From: Serinicoccus chungangensis
GTDB lineage: Bacteria > Actinomycetota > Actinomycetes > Actinomycetales > Dermatophilaceae
Reading direction: 5' to 3'
Assembly: GCF_001483745.1 (NCBI RefSeq)
Contig: NZ_LQBL01000027.1
Span: 186,001 to 250,000 of the forward strand
DNA length: 64,000 bases
Both the position numbers and the translations under genes were made by a program. The notes under the pieces were generated by a model. That model was not told the DNA's origin, did no database searches, and saw only the letters and a program-made list of their open reading frames with translations. Below are positions 51,290 to 59,590 of the stretch, in pieces. The first letter of the stretch is position 1. Each line of letters opens with the position of its first letter.

Positions 51290-51772
51290 ATGATCCACCT
51301 CGGGCACTGCCTGTGGTTCGACGACCAGGCGCAGGAGGCGGCCGAGTTCTACTGCTCGGTCGTGCCCGGCTCACGCGTCCTGGAGGTGAGCCGGTACGCC
51401 GCGGAGACACCCTCGGACAAGCCGGTCGGCTCGGTGCTGACGGTCGAGTTCGAGCTCGCCGGCGTGCGCTACACCGGCCTCAACGGGGGGCCGCACTTCA
51501 CCCCTGACGAGGCCTTCTCCCTCGTGCTCCGGACGGACACCCAGGAGGAGACCGACCACTACTGGGCGGCGCTGCTGGAGGGCGGCGGGCAGGAGAGCCG
51601 GTGTGGGTGGCTCAAGGACCGCTACGGCGTGTCCTGGCAGGTCTACCCGACCGAGCTGGACGAGCTGACCACCCACGAGGACCCGGAGGTTGCCCGTCGG
51701 GCCACCGAGGTGATGCTCACCCAGCGCAAGATCGAGATGGGCCCGATCCGGGAGGCCGCGCTCGGCGGGTGA
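51290..51772 (+). CDS. VOC family (PhnB-like) protein
   Basis: A 160-residue protein of the glyoxalase/bleomycin-resistance superfamily, PhnB/3-demethylubiquinone-methyltransferase-like type: HLGHCLWFDDQAQEAAEFYCSVVPGSRV, YTGLNGGPHFTPDEAFSLVL, GWLKDRYGVSWQVYP. Enzymatic role unknown. A strong GGAGGGAGA precedes ATG 51290. It is the last ordinary gene before the catabolic locus. Confidence 0.85.
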   Translation: MIHLGHCLWFDDQAQEAAEFYCSVVPGSRVLEVSRYAAETPSDKPVGSVLTVEFELAGVRYTGLNGGPHFTPDEAFSLVLRTDTQEETDHYWAALLEGGGQESRCGWLKDRYGVSWQVYPTELDELTTHEDPEVARRATEVMLTQRKIEMGPIREAALGG

Positions 51773-51818
51773 GGTCCGGCCGGCCCCGCGTCTGCGCCTG
51801 GCTCCTGGCCGGCGCCGC

Positions 51819-52325
51819 TCAGCCCTCGGCGCGGGCCAGCGTCAGGGTCTCGCCGCGGGCGCCGCCCATCCAGACGTCCTGGCAGGCGCGCGCCATCTCC
51901 GGCAGGCCCTCGACGATCTCGCCGAACACGTTGCCCGGCACCCACCCCTGGTCCCCGTTGATGAGCAGGTTGTTGCGCCCGTAGAACACGGCGAGGTCGA
52001 CGATGCCCCCCTCCCCCGCCGCGCGGTGCTCACGCTCGGTCTCGTAGCCGTAGGCGGGGTTGCCGAGGTCGGCGCCGTCGAAGGTGAACCAGCACACGTC
52101 ACCGGGGATGGGGGTGACCGTGGTGTTCTCCTTGCCGGGGTCGTCCCCGAAGCGGGGCAGCAGGGTGTAGATCTCGTTGCGGGCGTACTTGCCGTGGAAC
52201 ACCGGTGCGCTGAGGGGCAGGGCGTCCCACACCGCCGCGCACGTCCGGGGCGCCTCGTCCTCCAGCAGCCGCGCCCGGCAGGTGACGCCGCGGGTGTCCA
52301 GGGTGATGGTGATGAAGCGGCTCAT
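51819..52325 (-). CDS. DUF3830 family protein
   Basis: A 168-residue protein with the cyclophilin-like DUF3830 pattern: ITLDTRGVTCRARLLEDEAPRTCAAVWDALP, HGKYARNEIYTLLP, TPIPGDVCWFTF, VFYGRNNLLINGDQGWVPGNVFGEI. No biochemical function is established. ATG 52325 overlaps the amidase stop by 4 bp, so it is the third gene of an operon with the amidase and hydroxyacid dehydrogenase. DUF3830 genes are often seen beside amidase and EutA-like genes, which supports a shared catabolic role. Confidence 0.8.
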   Translation of the reverse strand: MSRFITITLDTRGVTCRARLLEDEAPRTCAAVWDALPLSAPVFHGKYARNEIYTLLPRFGDDPGKENTTVTPIPGDVCWFTFDGADLGNPAYGYETEREHRAAGEGGIVDLAVFYGRNNLLINGDQGWVPGNVFGEIVEGLPEMARACQDVWMGGARGETLTLARAEG

Positions 52326-53794
52326 GGGTGCTCCTCGGTCCGGTCCAGCAAAGGGGGTATGACGTCGCGCCAGCGGGTGCGCTCCTCCAGCGTGCGCCCC
52401 ACCCGGAGGGCGAGGGCGTCGGCGTGCCGGGCGCTCACCAGCTGCACCCCGACGGGCCGGCCGTCGTCGGTGAGCCCGGCGGGCACCGACAGCGCCGGCT
52501 GCTGGGTCATGTTGAAGGGGTAGGTGTACGGCGTCCACGACGTCCACAGCTGGTCGGGGTCGTCGGGTCCCTGGCGGGTGAGGTCGAAGGCGGGGCCGGG
52601 GACGGTCGGCGTGAGGAGCACGTCGTGCTCCTCGTGGAACAGGCCCATCCGTCGGCCCAGCTCCATCCGCACGGCGGTGGCGTCGAGGTAGTCGGCGGCG
52701 CTCACCCCCTGCCCGTAGCGACGGATCGCCCGCCGCAGTCCGGGGTCGACCTGCTCCAGGGCGTCCTGCCCGTAGGCCTGGACGACCTTGTCGGCACCGG
52801 TGAACCACAGCGTGTGGAAGGCCTCCAGGCAGCCGGTGCCGGCCAGGTCCGGGTCGACCTCCTCGACCCTGGCACCGGCGGCGGCCAGCACCTCCGCGGC
52901 CTCGAGCACCGCCCGGTCCACGGCCGGGTGGTTGACGACGTCGCCCCCCAGCCCCAGCCGCGGGGAGACCGCGACCCGCAGTCCCTCGACGCCGTGGTCG
53001 AGCCCGTCGAGGAAGGAGCGCGGCGGCTCCGGCAGCGCCGACCAGTCGCGGGGGTCGGGCACCCCGACGAGGTCGAGCATCAGGGCGGCGTCCGCGACCG
53101 AGGTCGTCATCGGACCGGCGTGGGCGAGGGTGCCGTAGGGGCTGGCCGGGTGCAGCGGCACCCGCCCGTAGGTGGGCTTGAGCGCCACGGTCCCGGTGAA
53201 GGCCGCCGGGATCCGCACGGAGCCCCCGCCGTCGGTGCCGACCGACCAGGCGCCCATCCCCAGGCCCACCGCGGCCGCCGCTCCCCCGCTGGACCCGCCC
53301 GCGGTGAGCGCCGGGTCCCAGGGGTTGCCCGTCGCGCCGTGCCGCAGCGAGTCGGTGGTGCCCTTCCAGGCGAACTCGGGCGTGGCGTTCTTGCCGAGGA
53401 GCACGCAGCCGGCTGCCCGCAGGCGCGCCACGGCGGGGGCGTCCTCGGGCCAGTCCGACCCGGTCCCGGGGTCGATGAGCCGGCTGCCCCGCAGCGTCGG
53501 CCACCCCCGGGTGAGCAGGATGTCCTTGATCGTCGTCGGTATGCCATCCGCCGGGCCGAGCGGCCGCCCCTGCTCCCAGCGGCGCGTCGACTCCCGGGCC
53601 GAGCGCCTGGCCCCCTCGGCGTCGACCAGCACCATCGCCCGCACGAGCGGGTCGAGGGCCTCGATCGCCGCCAGGGCCCGCTCCGTGGCCTGCTCGGGCG
53701 TCGTGGTGCCCGCGGCGTAGGCAGCCGAGAGCTCCAGGGCGGTCGGGCGGGACGGGTGACGGGGACCGGACCCGCCCAGGGGACCGGACGTCAT
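52322..53794 (-). CDS. Amidase (amidase signature family)
   Basis: A 490-residue amidase of usual length. The Ser-cisSer-Lys triad is visible: K in GIPTTIKDILL, the Gly/Ser-rich signature in GGSSGGAAAAVGLGMG, and TDGGGSVRIPAAFTG with the nucleophilic Ser. It hydrolyses an amide bond, substrate unknown. ATG 53794 overlaps the dehydrogenase stop (ATGA). It could open or deacylate the compound used by the locus. Confidence 0.92.
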   Translation of the reverse strand: MTSGPLGGSGPRHPSRPTALELSAAYAAGTTTPEQATERALAAIEALDPLVRAMVLVDAEGARRSARESTRRWEQGRPLGPADGIPTTIKDILLTRGWPTLRGSRLIDPGTGSDWPEDAPAVARLRAAGCVLLGKNATPEFAWKGTTDSLRHGATGNPWDPALTAGGSSGGAAAAVGLGMGAWSVGTDGGGSVRIPAAFTGTVALKPTYGRVPLHPASPYGTLAHAGPMTTSVADAALMLDLVGVPDPRDWSALPEPPRSFLDGLDHGVEGLRVAVSPRLGLGGDVVNHPAVDRAVLEAAEVLAAAGARVEEVDPDLAGTGCLEAFHTLWFTGADKVVQAYGQDALEQVDPGLRRAIRRYGQGVSAADYLDATAVRMELGRRMGLFHEEHDVLLTPTVPGPAFDLTRQGPDDPDQLWTSWTPYTYPFNMTQQPALSVPAGLTDDGRPVGVQLVSARHADALALRVGRTLEERTRWRDVIPPLLDRTEEHP

Positions 53795-54789
53795 ACCGCG
53801 ACCTGACCGGCGGGTGAGCGGGGGACGTAGCCCAGGTCCTTGTCGACGACCCCGCTCAGGGGCGCCCCGGCCAGGAAGCGGCGCGCGTTGGCGACGAACT
53901 GGTCGGCGAGGGTGTCCCGCCAGCCGACGACGTCACCGGACAGGTGGGCCGACAGCACGAGCCCGGGCGTGTCCCAGACCGGTGACCCGGGGGGTGGGGG
54001 CTCCTCCTCCAGCACGTCCAGCGAGGCACCGCCCAGCCGCCCCTCCCGCAGCGCGGCGAGGAGGTCCTCCTGCACGACGCTCGCCCCGCGGCCGATGTTG
54101 ACGACGTGCGCACTCGGCCGCATGGCCGCGAACACCGCGGCGTCGAGCAGACCGGTCGTGGAGGGGGTCAGCGGCGCGGCGTTGACGACGTGGTCGGCCC
54201 AGCCGACGTGCTCGGCGAGCGAGCTGCTCGCCACGACCTCGCCGAGCTCCGGGTCGTCCGGGACGGCCCGTCGGCCCACGGCGCGCACCTCGCACCCCAC
54301 CGCGCGCAGCAGGTGGACGGTCGCCCGGCCGATCCCTCCGGTGCCGATCACCATGACCCGCTGACCGGCCAGCAGCGCCGTCTCCCGGTGCTGCCACACG
54401 TGCTGGCGCTGCAGCTCCCGGCTCTCGTGCAGCCGTTTGGCGTGCGCGAGCACGCTGGCCAGGACGAACTCGGCGATGGGGCGGTCGAAGACCCCCTGGG
54501 CGTTGGTGACGGTGACCGGCGAGCGCACGAGCGCGGGGAAGAGCAGGCTGTCGACGCCGGCCGCGGCGACATGGATCCACTCCAGGGCGTCGGCGGCGTC
54601 CCAGGCGTCCTGGACGGCCGGGGAGAAGAAGTCCCAGAGGAAGAGGACCTGCGCCCCGCCGAGGGCCGACGCGAGGCCGTCGGCGTCCACGACGTCGAGC
54701 TCGAGGTCGTCCTCCAGGTCGGCCAGCTGGGGCGGCGGGTCCAGACCCGGCGCCGTCAGCACCACGGCTCGTGCGCGAGATCCCGTCAC
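53791..54789 (-). CDS. D-2-hydroxyacid dehydrogenase
   Basis: A 332-residue NAD(P)-dependent dehydrogenase. The dinucleotide motif is VMVIGTGGIGRATVHLL; catalytic Arg in VNIGRGASVVQEDLL, Glu in LEEEPPPPGSP and His in LVLSAHLSG. It interconverts a 2-oxoacid and a D-2-hydroxyacid. GTG 54789 has TACGGT 6 nt upstream and TTGACA 17 bp before that. First gene of the three-gene operon. Confidence 0.9.
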   Translation of the reverse strand: MTGSRARAVVLTAPGLDPPPQLADLEDDLELDVVDADGLASALGGAQVLFLWDFFSPAVQDAWDAADALEWIHVAAAGVDSLLFPALVRSPVTVTNAQGVFDRPIAEFVLASVLAHAKRLHESRELQRQHVWQHRETALLAGQRVMVIGTGGIGRATVHLLRAVGCEVRAVGRRAVPDDPELGEVVASSSLAEHVGWADHVVNAAPLTPSTTGLLDAAVFAAMRPSAHVVNIGRGASVVQEDLLAALREGRLGGASLDVLEEEPPPPGSPVWDTPGLVLSAHLSGDVVGWRDTLADQFVANARRFLAGAPLSGVVDKDLGYVPRSPAGQVAV

Positions 54790-54795
54790 ACGGTG

Positions 54796-54824
54796 ACCGT
54801 AGAAAGGCCGTGTCGGATTGTCAA
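54796..54824 (-). promoter_or_regulatory. Promoter TTGACA-N17-TACGGT of the dehydrogenase operon
   Basis: On the minus strand TTGACA (54824-54819), 17 bp, then TACGGT (54801-54796), 6 nt before GTG 54789. The -35 box lies inside the palindrome at 54815-54830, so a bound repressor would block polymerase. Confidence 0.75.
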
Positions 54825-54830
54825 CAATCC
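54815..54830. promoter_or_regulatory. GntR/FCD-type operator 1
   Basis: GGATTGTCAACAATCC is a perfect 7-bp inverted repeat with a 2-bp centre. It lies between the divergent dehydrogenase and EutA-like operons and matches the palindrome at 62526-62539 in 13 of 14 positions. The likely ligand-controlled binder is the GntR/FCD protein at 63346. Confidence 0.75.
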
Positions 54831-54845
54831 TCGTCGTCAGGCAGG

Positions 54846-55628
54846 GTGGGGCAGGTGCGTGAGATCCGCGAGGACGGGATCGGCGTGATCGTGCCCTACG
54901 ACTTCGCCCTGGACCGTGAGCTGTGGCGGTGGTGCCCCCTGGGCGCCACCCTGCACCTGACCCGCACGCCCCACCTGCCGCTGCCGGTGAGCATGGCCCA
55001 GGCGCGCGCGGTCCGGGCGCCCGGGGCGGTCAACCAGGCCACCCACGACCTGTCGGCGGTGCTGCCGGGCGTGGTGGCCTACGCCTGCACGTCCGGGAGC
55101 TTCGTCGCCGGCGCCCAGGGCGAGCGGGCGCTGCGCGAGACCGTCCTGGAGGCCGGCGCCCCCGCGGCCGTCACCACCAGCGGTGCCGCGGTCGGCGCCC
55201 TGCGCGCGCTCGGCGTCGACCGGGTCAGCGTCGTGACGCCCTACGACGAGGCGGTCACCGAGAGCCTGGGCCGCTTCCTCACCGCCGCCGGCATCCGGGT
55301 GGTCTCCGCCGGGCACCTCGGGCTGTCCGGGGAGATCTGGACGGTCCCCGAGGAGGTCACCGCCGACCTCGTGCGGCGCACGGTGGCCCCGGACGCGGGG
55401 GCCGTCTTCGTGTCCTGCACCAACCTGCGGACCTACGACCTGCTCGGCGACCTGGGAGCCGAGCTCGGCATACCCGTCCTCAGCGCCAACCAGGTCACCC
55501 TGTGGCTCGCCCTCGCGGTGCTGGGCCGCGCGGCCGTCGGCCCCGGTCAGGCGCTGCTCGACCACCGCCCCGACCTCGGGGACGGCAGCATCCTCAGCAC
55601 CACCGAGACCCAGCAGGGAGCACCGTGA
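54846..55628 (+). CDS. EutA/maleate cis-trans isomerase-like protein (Asp/Glu racemase superfamily)
   Basis: A 260-residue protein with both conserved cysteines of the superfamily: C81 in AYACTSGSFVAG and C191 in VFVSCTNLRTYDL. GVIVPYDFALDRELWRWCP begins the domain. Relatives include maleate isomerase, arylmalonate decarboxylase and EutA of the ectoine/hydroxyectoine operon. Given the ectoine-hydrolase-like gene that follows by 4-bp overlap (GTGA), EutA-like is the best reading. The start could be GTG 54846 or 54855. Confidence 0.82.
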   Translation: MGQVREIREDGIGVIVPYDFALDRELWRWCPLGATLHLTRTPHLPLPVSMAQARAVRAPGAVNQATHDLSAVLPGVVAYACTSGSFVAGAQGERALRETVLEAGAPAAVTTSGAAVGALRALGVDRVSVVTPYDEAVTESLGRFLTAAGIRVVSAGHLGLSGEIWTVPEEVTADLVRRTVAPDAGAVFVSCTNLRTYDLLGDLGAELGIPVLSANQVTLWLALAVLGRAAVGPGQALLDHRPDLGDGSILSTTETQQGAP

Positions 55629-56845
55629 CCGAGCTGACCGAGATCACCACGGCCGAGCAGACCGCCCACCCGCACACGCTCCGGGCCGAGCACGAGCAGC
55701 GCCTGGCCCGGGTGCAGGACGTGCTGGCCAGCCGCGGGCAGGACGCGCTCGTCGTGACCGACCCGGCCAACCTCTACTACCTCACCGGCTACAACGCCTG
55801 GTCGTTCTACATGCCGCAGGCCCTGCTGGTCCCGGTGCGCGGGGAGGCCCACCTGGTGCTCCGGGCCATGGACGCCAAGGGCGGGCACCACACCGCCACG
55901 CTGCCGCCCGAGCGCATCCACGGCTACCCCGAGCACTACGTCCACCGGCACGACATCCACCCCTGGGAGTGGATCGCCCGGCGCGGGCGCGAGGTCGGCG
56001 CGCTGCCCACCGGCCCGGCGGTCCTCGCCCTGGAGCTGGACGCCCACTACTTCAGCCCGCGCGCCTACCTCGCGCTGGGCGCCTGCCTGCCCCAGGCGCA
56101 GCTGGTCGACAGCCTCGAGCTGGTGAACTGGCTGCGCGTGGTGAAGTCGGACACCGAGATCGCGCTCATGCGGGCGGCCGGTGAGGTCACGGTGCGGGCC
56201 ATGACCGTCGCCGTCGACAGCCTGCGGGCGGGAGCCCGCCAGTGCGACGTGGTCGCGCAGATCCAGCAGGCGCAGGCCCACGGCACCGAGGCGCTGGGCG
56301 GGGACTACCCCGCCATCGTGCCGATGCTGCCGACCGGCGAGACCGCCGGCACCCCGCACCTGACCTGGGTGGAGGAGCCGCTGCGCCAGGGCGAGGCCAC
56401 GACGGTCGAGCTGGCCGGCGTGCACCGGCGCTACCACGTGCCGCTGGCGCGCACGGTCAGCCTGGGACCTCCCCCGGCCCGGCTGGCGCAGACCGCCGAG
56501 GCCACCGGCCTCGGGCTGGAGCAGGCGCTGGCGGCGATGCGGCCCGGCAGCACCACCGCCGACGTGCACGCCGCCTTCACCAGGACGATCGCCCGGTACG
56601 GCCTGTCGAAGGAGTCGCGGATCGGCTACTCCATCGGGATCGGCTACCCGCCCGACTGGGGCGAGCGCACGGTCAGCCTGCGCGCCGAGGACCACACCGT
56701 GCTGACCCCCGGCATGTGCTTCCACGTCATCCTCGGGATGTGGATGGACAGCTGGGGCTACGAGACCTCCGAGTCGGTGCTCATCACCGACGGACCGCCC
56801 GAACTGCTCGCCCCCCTCGACCAAGGACTGGTGACCCACCCATGA
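55625..56845 (+). CDS. M24-family hydrolase, DoeA/EutD (ectoine hydrolase)-like
   Basis: A 406-residue pita-bread (M24) protein. VVTDPANLYYLTGYNAWSFYMPQ, NWLRVVKSDTEIALMRAAGE, GGDYPAIVPMLPTG, APHLTW-like GTPHLTWVEEP, HRRYHVPLARTVSLG and GYPPDWGERTVSLRAEDHTVL closely resemble ectoine hydrolase DoeA/EutD rather than proline dipeptidases. DoeA opens ectoine to N-acetyl-2,4-diaminobutyrate. The true substrate here is not proven. GTG 55625 overlaps the previous stop, and its stop overlaps the aminotransferase start. Confidence 0.8.
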   Translation: MTELTEITTAEQTAHPHTLRAEHEQRLARVQDVLASRGQDALVVTDPANLYYLTGYNAWSFYMPQALLVPVRGEAHLVLRAMDAKGGHHTATLPPERIHGYPEHYVHRHDIHPWEWIARRGREVGALPTGPAVLALELDAHYFSPRAYLALGACLPQAQLVDSLELVNWLRVVKSDTEIALMRAAGEVTVRAMTVAVDSLRAGARQCDVVAQIQQAQAHGTEALGGDYPAIVPMLPTGETAGTPHLTWVEEPLRQGEATTVELAGVHRRYHVPLARTVSLGPPPARLAQTAEATGLGLEQALAAMRPGSTTADVHAAFTRTIARYGLSKESRIGYSIGIGYPPDWGERTVSLRAEDHTVLTPGMCFHVILGMWMDSWGYETSESVLITDGPPELLAPLDQGLVTHP

Positions 56846-58053
56846 CCTCCGCCGCCACCACCGGCCTCCCGCTGGCCTCCCGGACCGACCTGCTGGTCGG
56901 CTCGGTCATCGACTCCAGCACCTCGCTGCTGGCCCGGCAGACCCACGACATCGTCCGCTTCGCCATGGGCAGCCCGGCGGCCGAGGCGATCCCCACCGAG
57001 GCGCTCGCCGAGGCCGCCCGGACCGAGCTCGGCACGCCCGCGTCCTACGACTACGCGGCCACCGAGGGCGACCCGGGGCTCCGCGCGGCCCTGCTGGAGA
57101 TGCTCGCGGGGACGACCGACGCCACCACGGACGAGCGCCTCACCATCACCGCCGGCGGCATGCAGGGGCTCGACCTCGCCGCCAAGCTCTTCATCGACCC
57201 GGGCGACCTCGTCACCGTGGAGTCGCCGACCTACACCAACGGCAGCGCGACGGCCCTGGCCTACCAGGCCGAGCTGGCCGAGATCGAGGTCGACGAGGAC
57301 GGGATGTCCATCGACGCCCTCCGGGCCGCCGTGGACCGCGCGGGCCGCCCGCCCAAGGTCATCTACACCGTGCCGACCTTCCAGAACCCCTCCGGCACCT
57401 CGATGTCGCTGGACCGTCGCCGCGAGCTGCTGGAGCTGGCCCGCTCCTGGGGCAGCGTCGTCCTCGACGACGACCCCTACGGCATGCTGCGCTTCGCCGG
57501 GGACCCGGTCCCGAGCCTGCACGAGCTCGCCGACGGCGACCCCCTGGTCTTCTCGGTGCGCACCTTCTCCAAGATCGTCGCCCCCGGGCTGCGGGTGGGC
57601 TGGGTGGACGCCGACCCCTCGCTGGCCCAGCTGCTCATCCACGCCAAGCAGTCCATGGACACGTGCACCAACCTGCCCGCGCAACGGCTGGTCGCCGGCT
57701 TCCTGCGCTCGGGGCGGCTGGAGGTGCACCTGGCCGAGCAGCGGGAGGAGTACCGCCGACGCAAGGACACCATGCAGCAGGCGCTCGCCGAGCACTTCTC
57801 GGGCCGGGCGACGTGGACCGACCCCGAGGGCGGCTTCTTCCTCTGGGTGTCCTTCGACGAGCAGGTGGACACCGAGGCGCTCTTCGAGACCGCGCTCGCC
57901 GAGGGCGTCGCCTACATCCCGGGCAACGCCTTCTCCCCCGCCCGGCGCTTCCCCCACGACCTGAGGCTGTGCTTCGCCTCGACCCCCACGGACCGCATCC
58001 ACGAGGGGGTGGCGAGGCTGGCGCGCGCGGTGGACGTCGCCGCCGGCCCATGA
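56842..58053 (+). CDS. PLP-dependent aminotransferase (class I/II, 2-aminoadipate-type)
   Basis: A 403-residue fold-type I enzyme. SYDYAATEGDPGLRAAL, TAGGMQGLDLAAKLF, VPTFQNPSGTSMSLDRRREL, DDDPYGMLRF and the PLP lysine in RTFSKIVAPGLRVGW are clear. It matches MocR-like aminotransferase domains without the HTH (LysN/2-aminoadipate type). In this operon it would transaminate the amino acid released upstream. In known ectoine clusters the aminotransferase DoeD is class III, so this is a different family. Confidence 0.9.
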   Translation: MTSAATTGLPLASRTDLLVGSVIDSSTSLLARQTHDIVRFAMGSPAAEAIPTEALAEAARTELGTPASYDYAATEGDPGLRAALLEMLAGTTDATTDERLTITAGGMQGLDLAAKLFIDPGDLVTVESPTYTNGSATALAYQAELAEIEVDEDGMSIDALRAAVDRAGRPPKVIYTVPTFQNPSGTSMSLDRRRELLELARSWGSVVLDDDPYGMLRFAGDPVPSLHELADGDPLVFSVRTFSKIVAPGLRVGWVDADPSLAQLLIHAKQSMDTCTNLPAQRLVAGFLRSGRLEVHLAEQREEYRRRKDTMQQALAEHFSGRATWTDPEGGFFLWVSFDEQVDTEALFETALAEGVAYIPGNAFSPARRFPHDLRLCFASTPTDRIHEGVARLARAVDVAAGP

Positions 58054-59261
58054 CGGACGCCCGGCCGGCCGGCACCGAGCAGGAGGTGCTGGCCCGGATC
58101 ACCGCCGAGCGTCTCGTGCCGCTGGCGCAGCAGCTCGTCCGGGCCCCAGGCGCCAACCCTCCGGGTGAGGAGGCCGCGACCGCCGAGGCGCTGGCCGGGC
58201 TGGCCGAGGGCCTGGGGCTCTCGGCGGCGCTGGAGGAGGTCGAGCCGGGCCGGCCCAACGTCGGCGTGCGCCTCGACGGCGGCGACGGCCCCGGGCTGCT
58301 CTTCCTCGGGCACACGGACGTCGTCCCGCCCGGCCCCCTGGAGGACTGGGGCGTCGACCCCTACGCCGCCGACCTCGCCGACGGGCGCCTCGTGGGCCGC
58401 GGGAGCGCGGACATGAAGGGCGGGCTCGCGGCGGTGCTGCTGGCGATGGCCGCCGTGCGCGAGGCCGGGGTGCGGCTCACCGGGCCGGTCCTGCTGGACG
58501 CGCTGTGCGACGAGGAGCAGAACGGCATCGGCATCCGGCGCTACGTCGAGCAGACGGCACCCGACCTGTTGGGGTGCGTCGTGGCCGAGCCGACCGACCT
58601 GGCGACGGTCGTGGCCGCGCGGGGTGCGTCATACCTGCACATCGAGGTGCGCGGGGTCGCCGCGCACGCGGGGCGGCCGGCGGACGGTCGCAACGCCATC
58701 AGCGGCGCCGCGCTCGTCGTCGCCGACCTGGACCGCTGGCACGAGGAGCTGGCGGGCACCGCGCACGCCCTGGTGGGCCCGGCGACCGTCAACGTCGGCG
58801 TCATCCAGGGGGGCACCTCGGGGTCGGCGGTGCCCGACCTCTGCCGGGTCGAGGTGGACCGCCGGCTGCTGCCGGGGGAGTCGATGGAGGCGGTCGTCGA
58901 GACCGTGCGCGGGCGGCTCGAGGCCCTGGACCTCGGGGCGCGCGGGCTGACCTGGTCGGTGACTTCGCCCATGGACATGCCCGGCTTCGAGACCGCCCCG
59001 GAGGAGCCGTTCGTGCGGACCGTGGACGCGGCCATGAGCGGGGCCGGGCGCGGGCCGGTGCCCCTGCAGGGGTGGACGGCCGCCTGCGACGGCGGCTTCG
59101 TGGCGCAGGCGTGGGGCATACCGGTCGTGGTGCAGGGCCCTGGCTCGGTCAACGAGCAGGCCCACCGCCCGGACGAGTCGGTGGCCGTGGAGGAGCTCGT
59201 CGTCGCGGCCCGCGGCTACGCCCGCACGATCCTGCACCTCCTCGCACCGGACGCGCGCTAG
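58050..59261 (+). CDS. M20 family ArgE/DapE-type deacylase
   Basis: A 403-residue zinc hydrolase: FLGHTDVVPPG (His-x-Asp), GRGSADMKGGLAAVLLAM (bridging Asp), DEEQNGIGI (Glu pair), then the dimerisation domain with GVAAHAGRPADGRNAI. Family members remove acetyl, succinyl or other acyl groups from amino acids. In ectoine degradation the N-acetyl-diaminobutyrate deacetylase (DoeB) belongs to another family, so this may be a replacement. ATG 58050 overlaps the aminotransferase stop. The last codons (APDAR) lie inside the first unit of a 22-bp repeat. Confidence 0.9.
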   Translation: MTDARPAGTEQEVLARITAERLVPLAQQLVRAPGANPPGEEAATAEALAGLAEGLGLSAALEEVEPGRPNVGVRLDGGDGPGLLFLGHTDVVPPGPLEDWGVDPYAADLADGRLVGRGSADMKGGLAAVLLAMAAVREAGVRLTGPVLLDALCDEEQNGIGIRRYVEQTAPDLLGCVVAEPTDLATVVAARGASYLHIEVRGVAAHAGRPADGRNAISGAALVVADLDRWHEELAGTAHALVGPATVNVGVIQGGTSGSAVPDLCRVEVDRRLLPGESMEAVVETVRGRLEALDLGARGLTWSVTSPMDMPGFETAPEEPFVRTVDAAMSGAGRGPVPLQGWTAACDGGFVAQAWGIPVVVQGPGSVNEQAHRPDESVAVEELVVAARGYARTILHLLAPDAR

Positions 59262-59588
59262 CCACACACCGAACACGTCACCAGCGCGCACCGAACACGT
59301 CGTCAGCACCCCCAGGACGTGCGCAATGGCACAGACACGACTCGTCGGTCGAGACACGCGTCCTGTGTGTCGCCAACACGCGTCCGGAGCGACCCGACGG
59401 CGCGTCCTGTGCATCACGAACACGCGTCCGGAGCGCACCGACGGCGCGTCCTGTGCATCACGAACACGCGTCCGGAGCGCACCGACGACGCGTCTTGTGC
59501 ATCACGAACACGCGTCCGGAGCGCACCGACGACGCGTCCTGTGCATCACGAACACGCGTCCGGAGCGCACCGACGGCGCGTCCTGTGC
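59246..59588. repeat. 22/44-bp tandem repeat array B
   Basis: Three 22-bp units begin at 59246, 59268 and 59290 (ACCGGACGCG, ACCGAACACG, ACCGAACACG), the first covering the M20 stop codon. A degenerate stretch follows, then 44-bp units at 59379, 59423, 59467, 59511 and a truncated one at 59555, each opening CGCGTCCGGAGCGCACCGAC. The reverse complement of the 44-mer matches units 5-6 of array A at all but two of its first 29 bases. The array fills the convergent gap before the FAD oxidoreductase stop. Confidence 0.93.
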
Positions 59589-59590
59589 GG

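Noticed and set aside
58050-59261. Calling the M20 enzyme DoeB
   Set aside because: DoeB belongs to the AstE/AspA-type family; the motifs here are clearly M20 ArgE/DapE.
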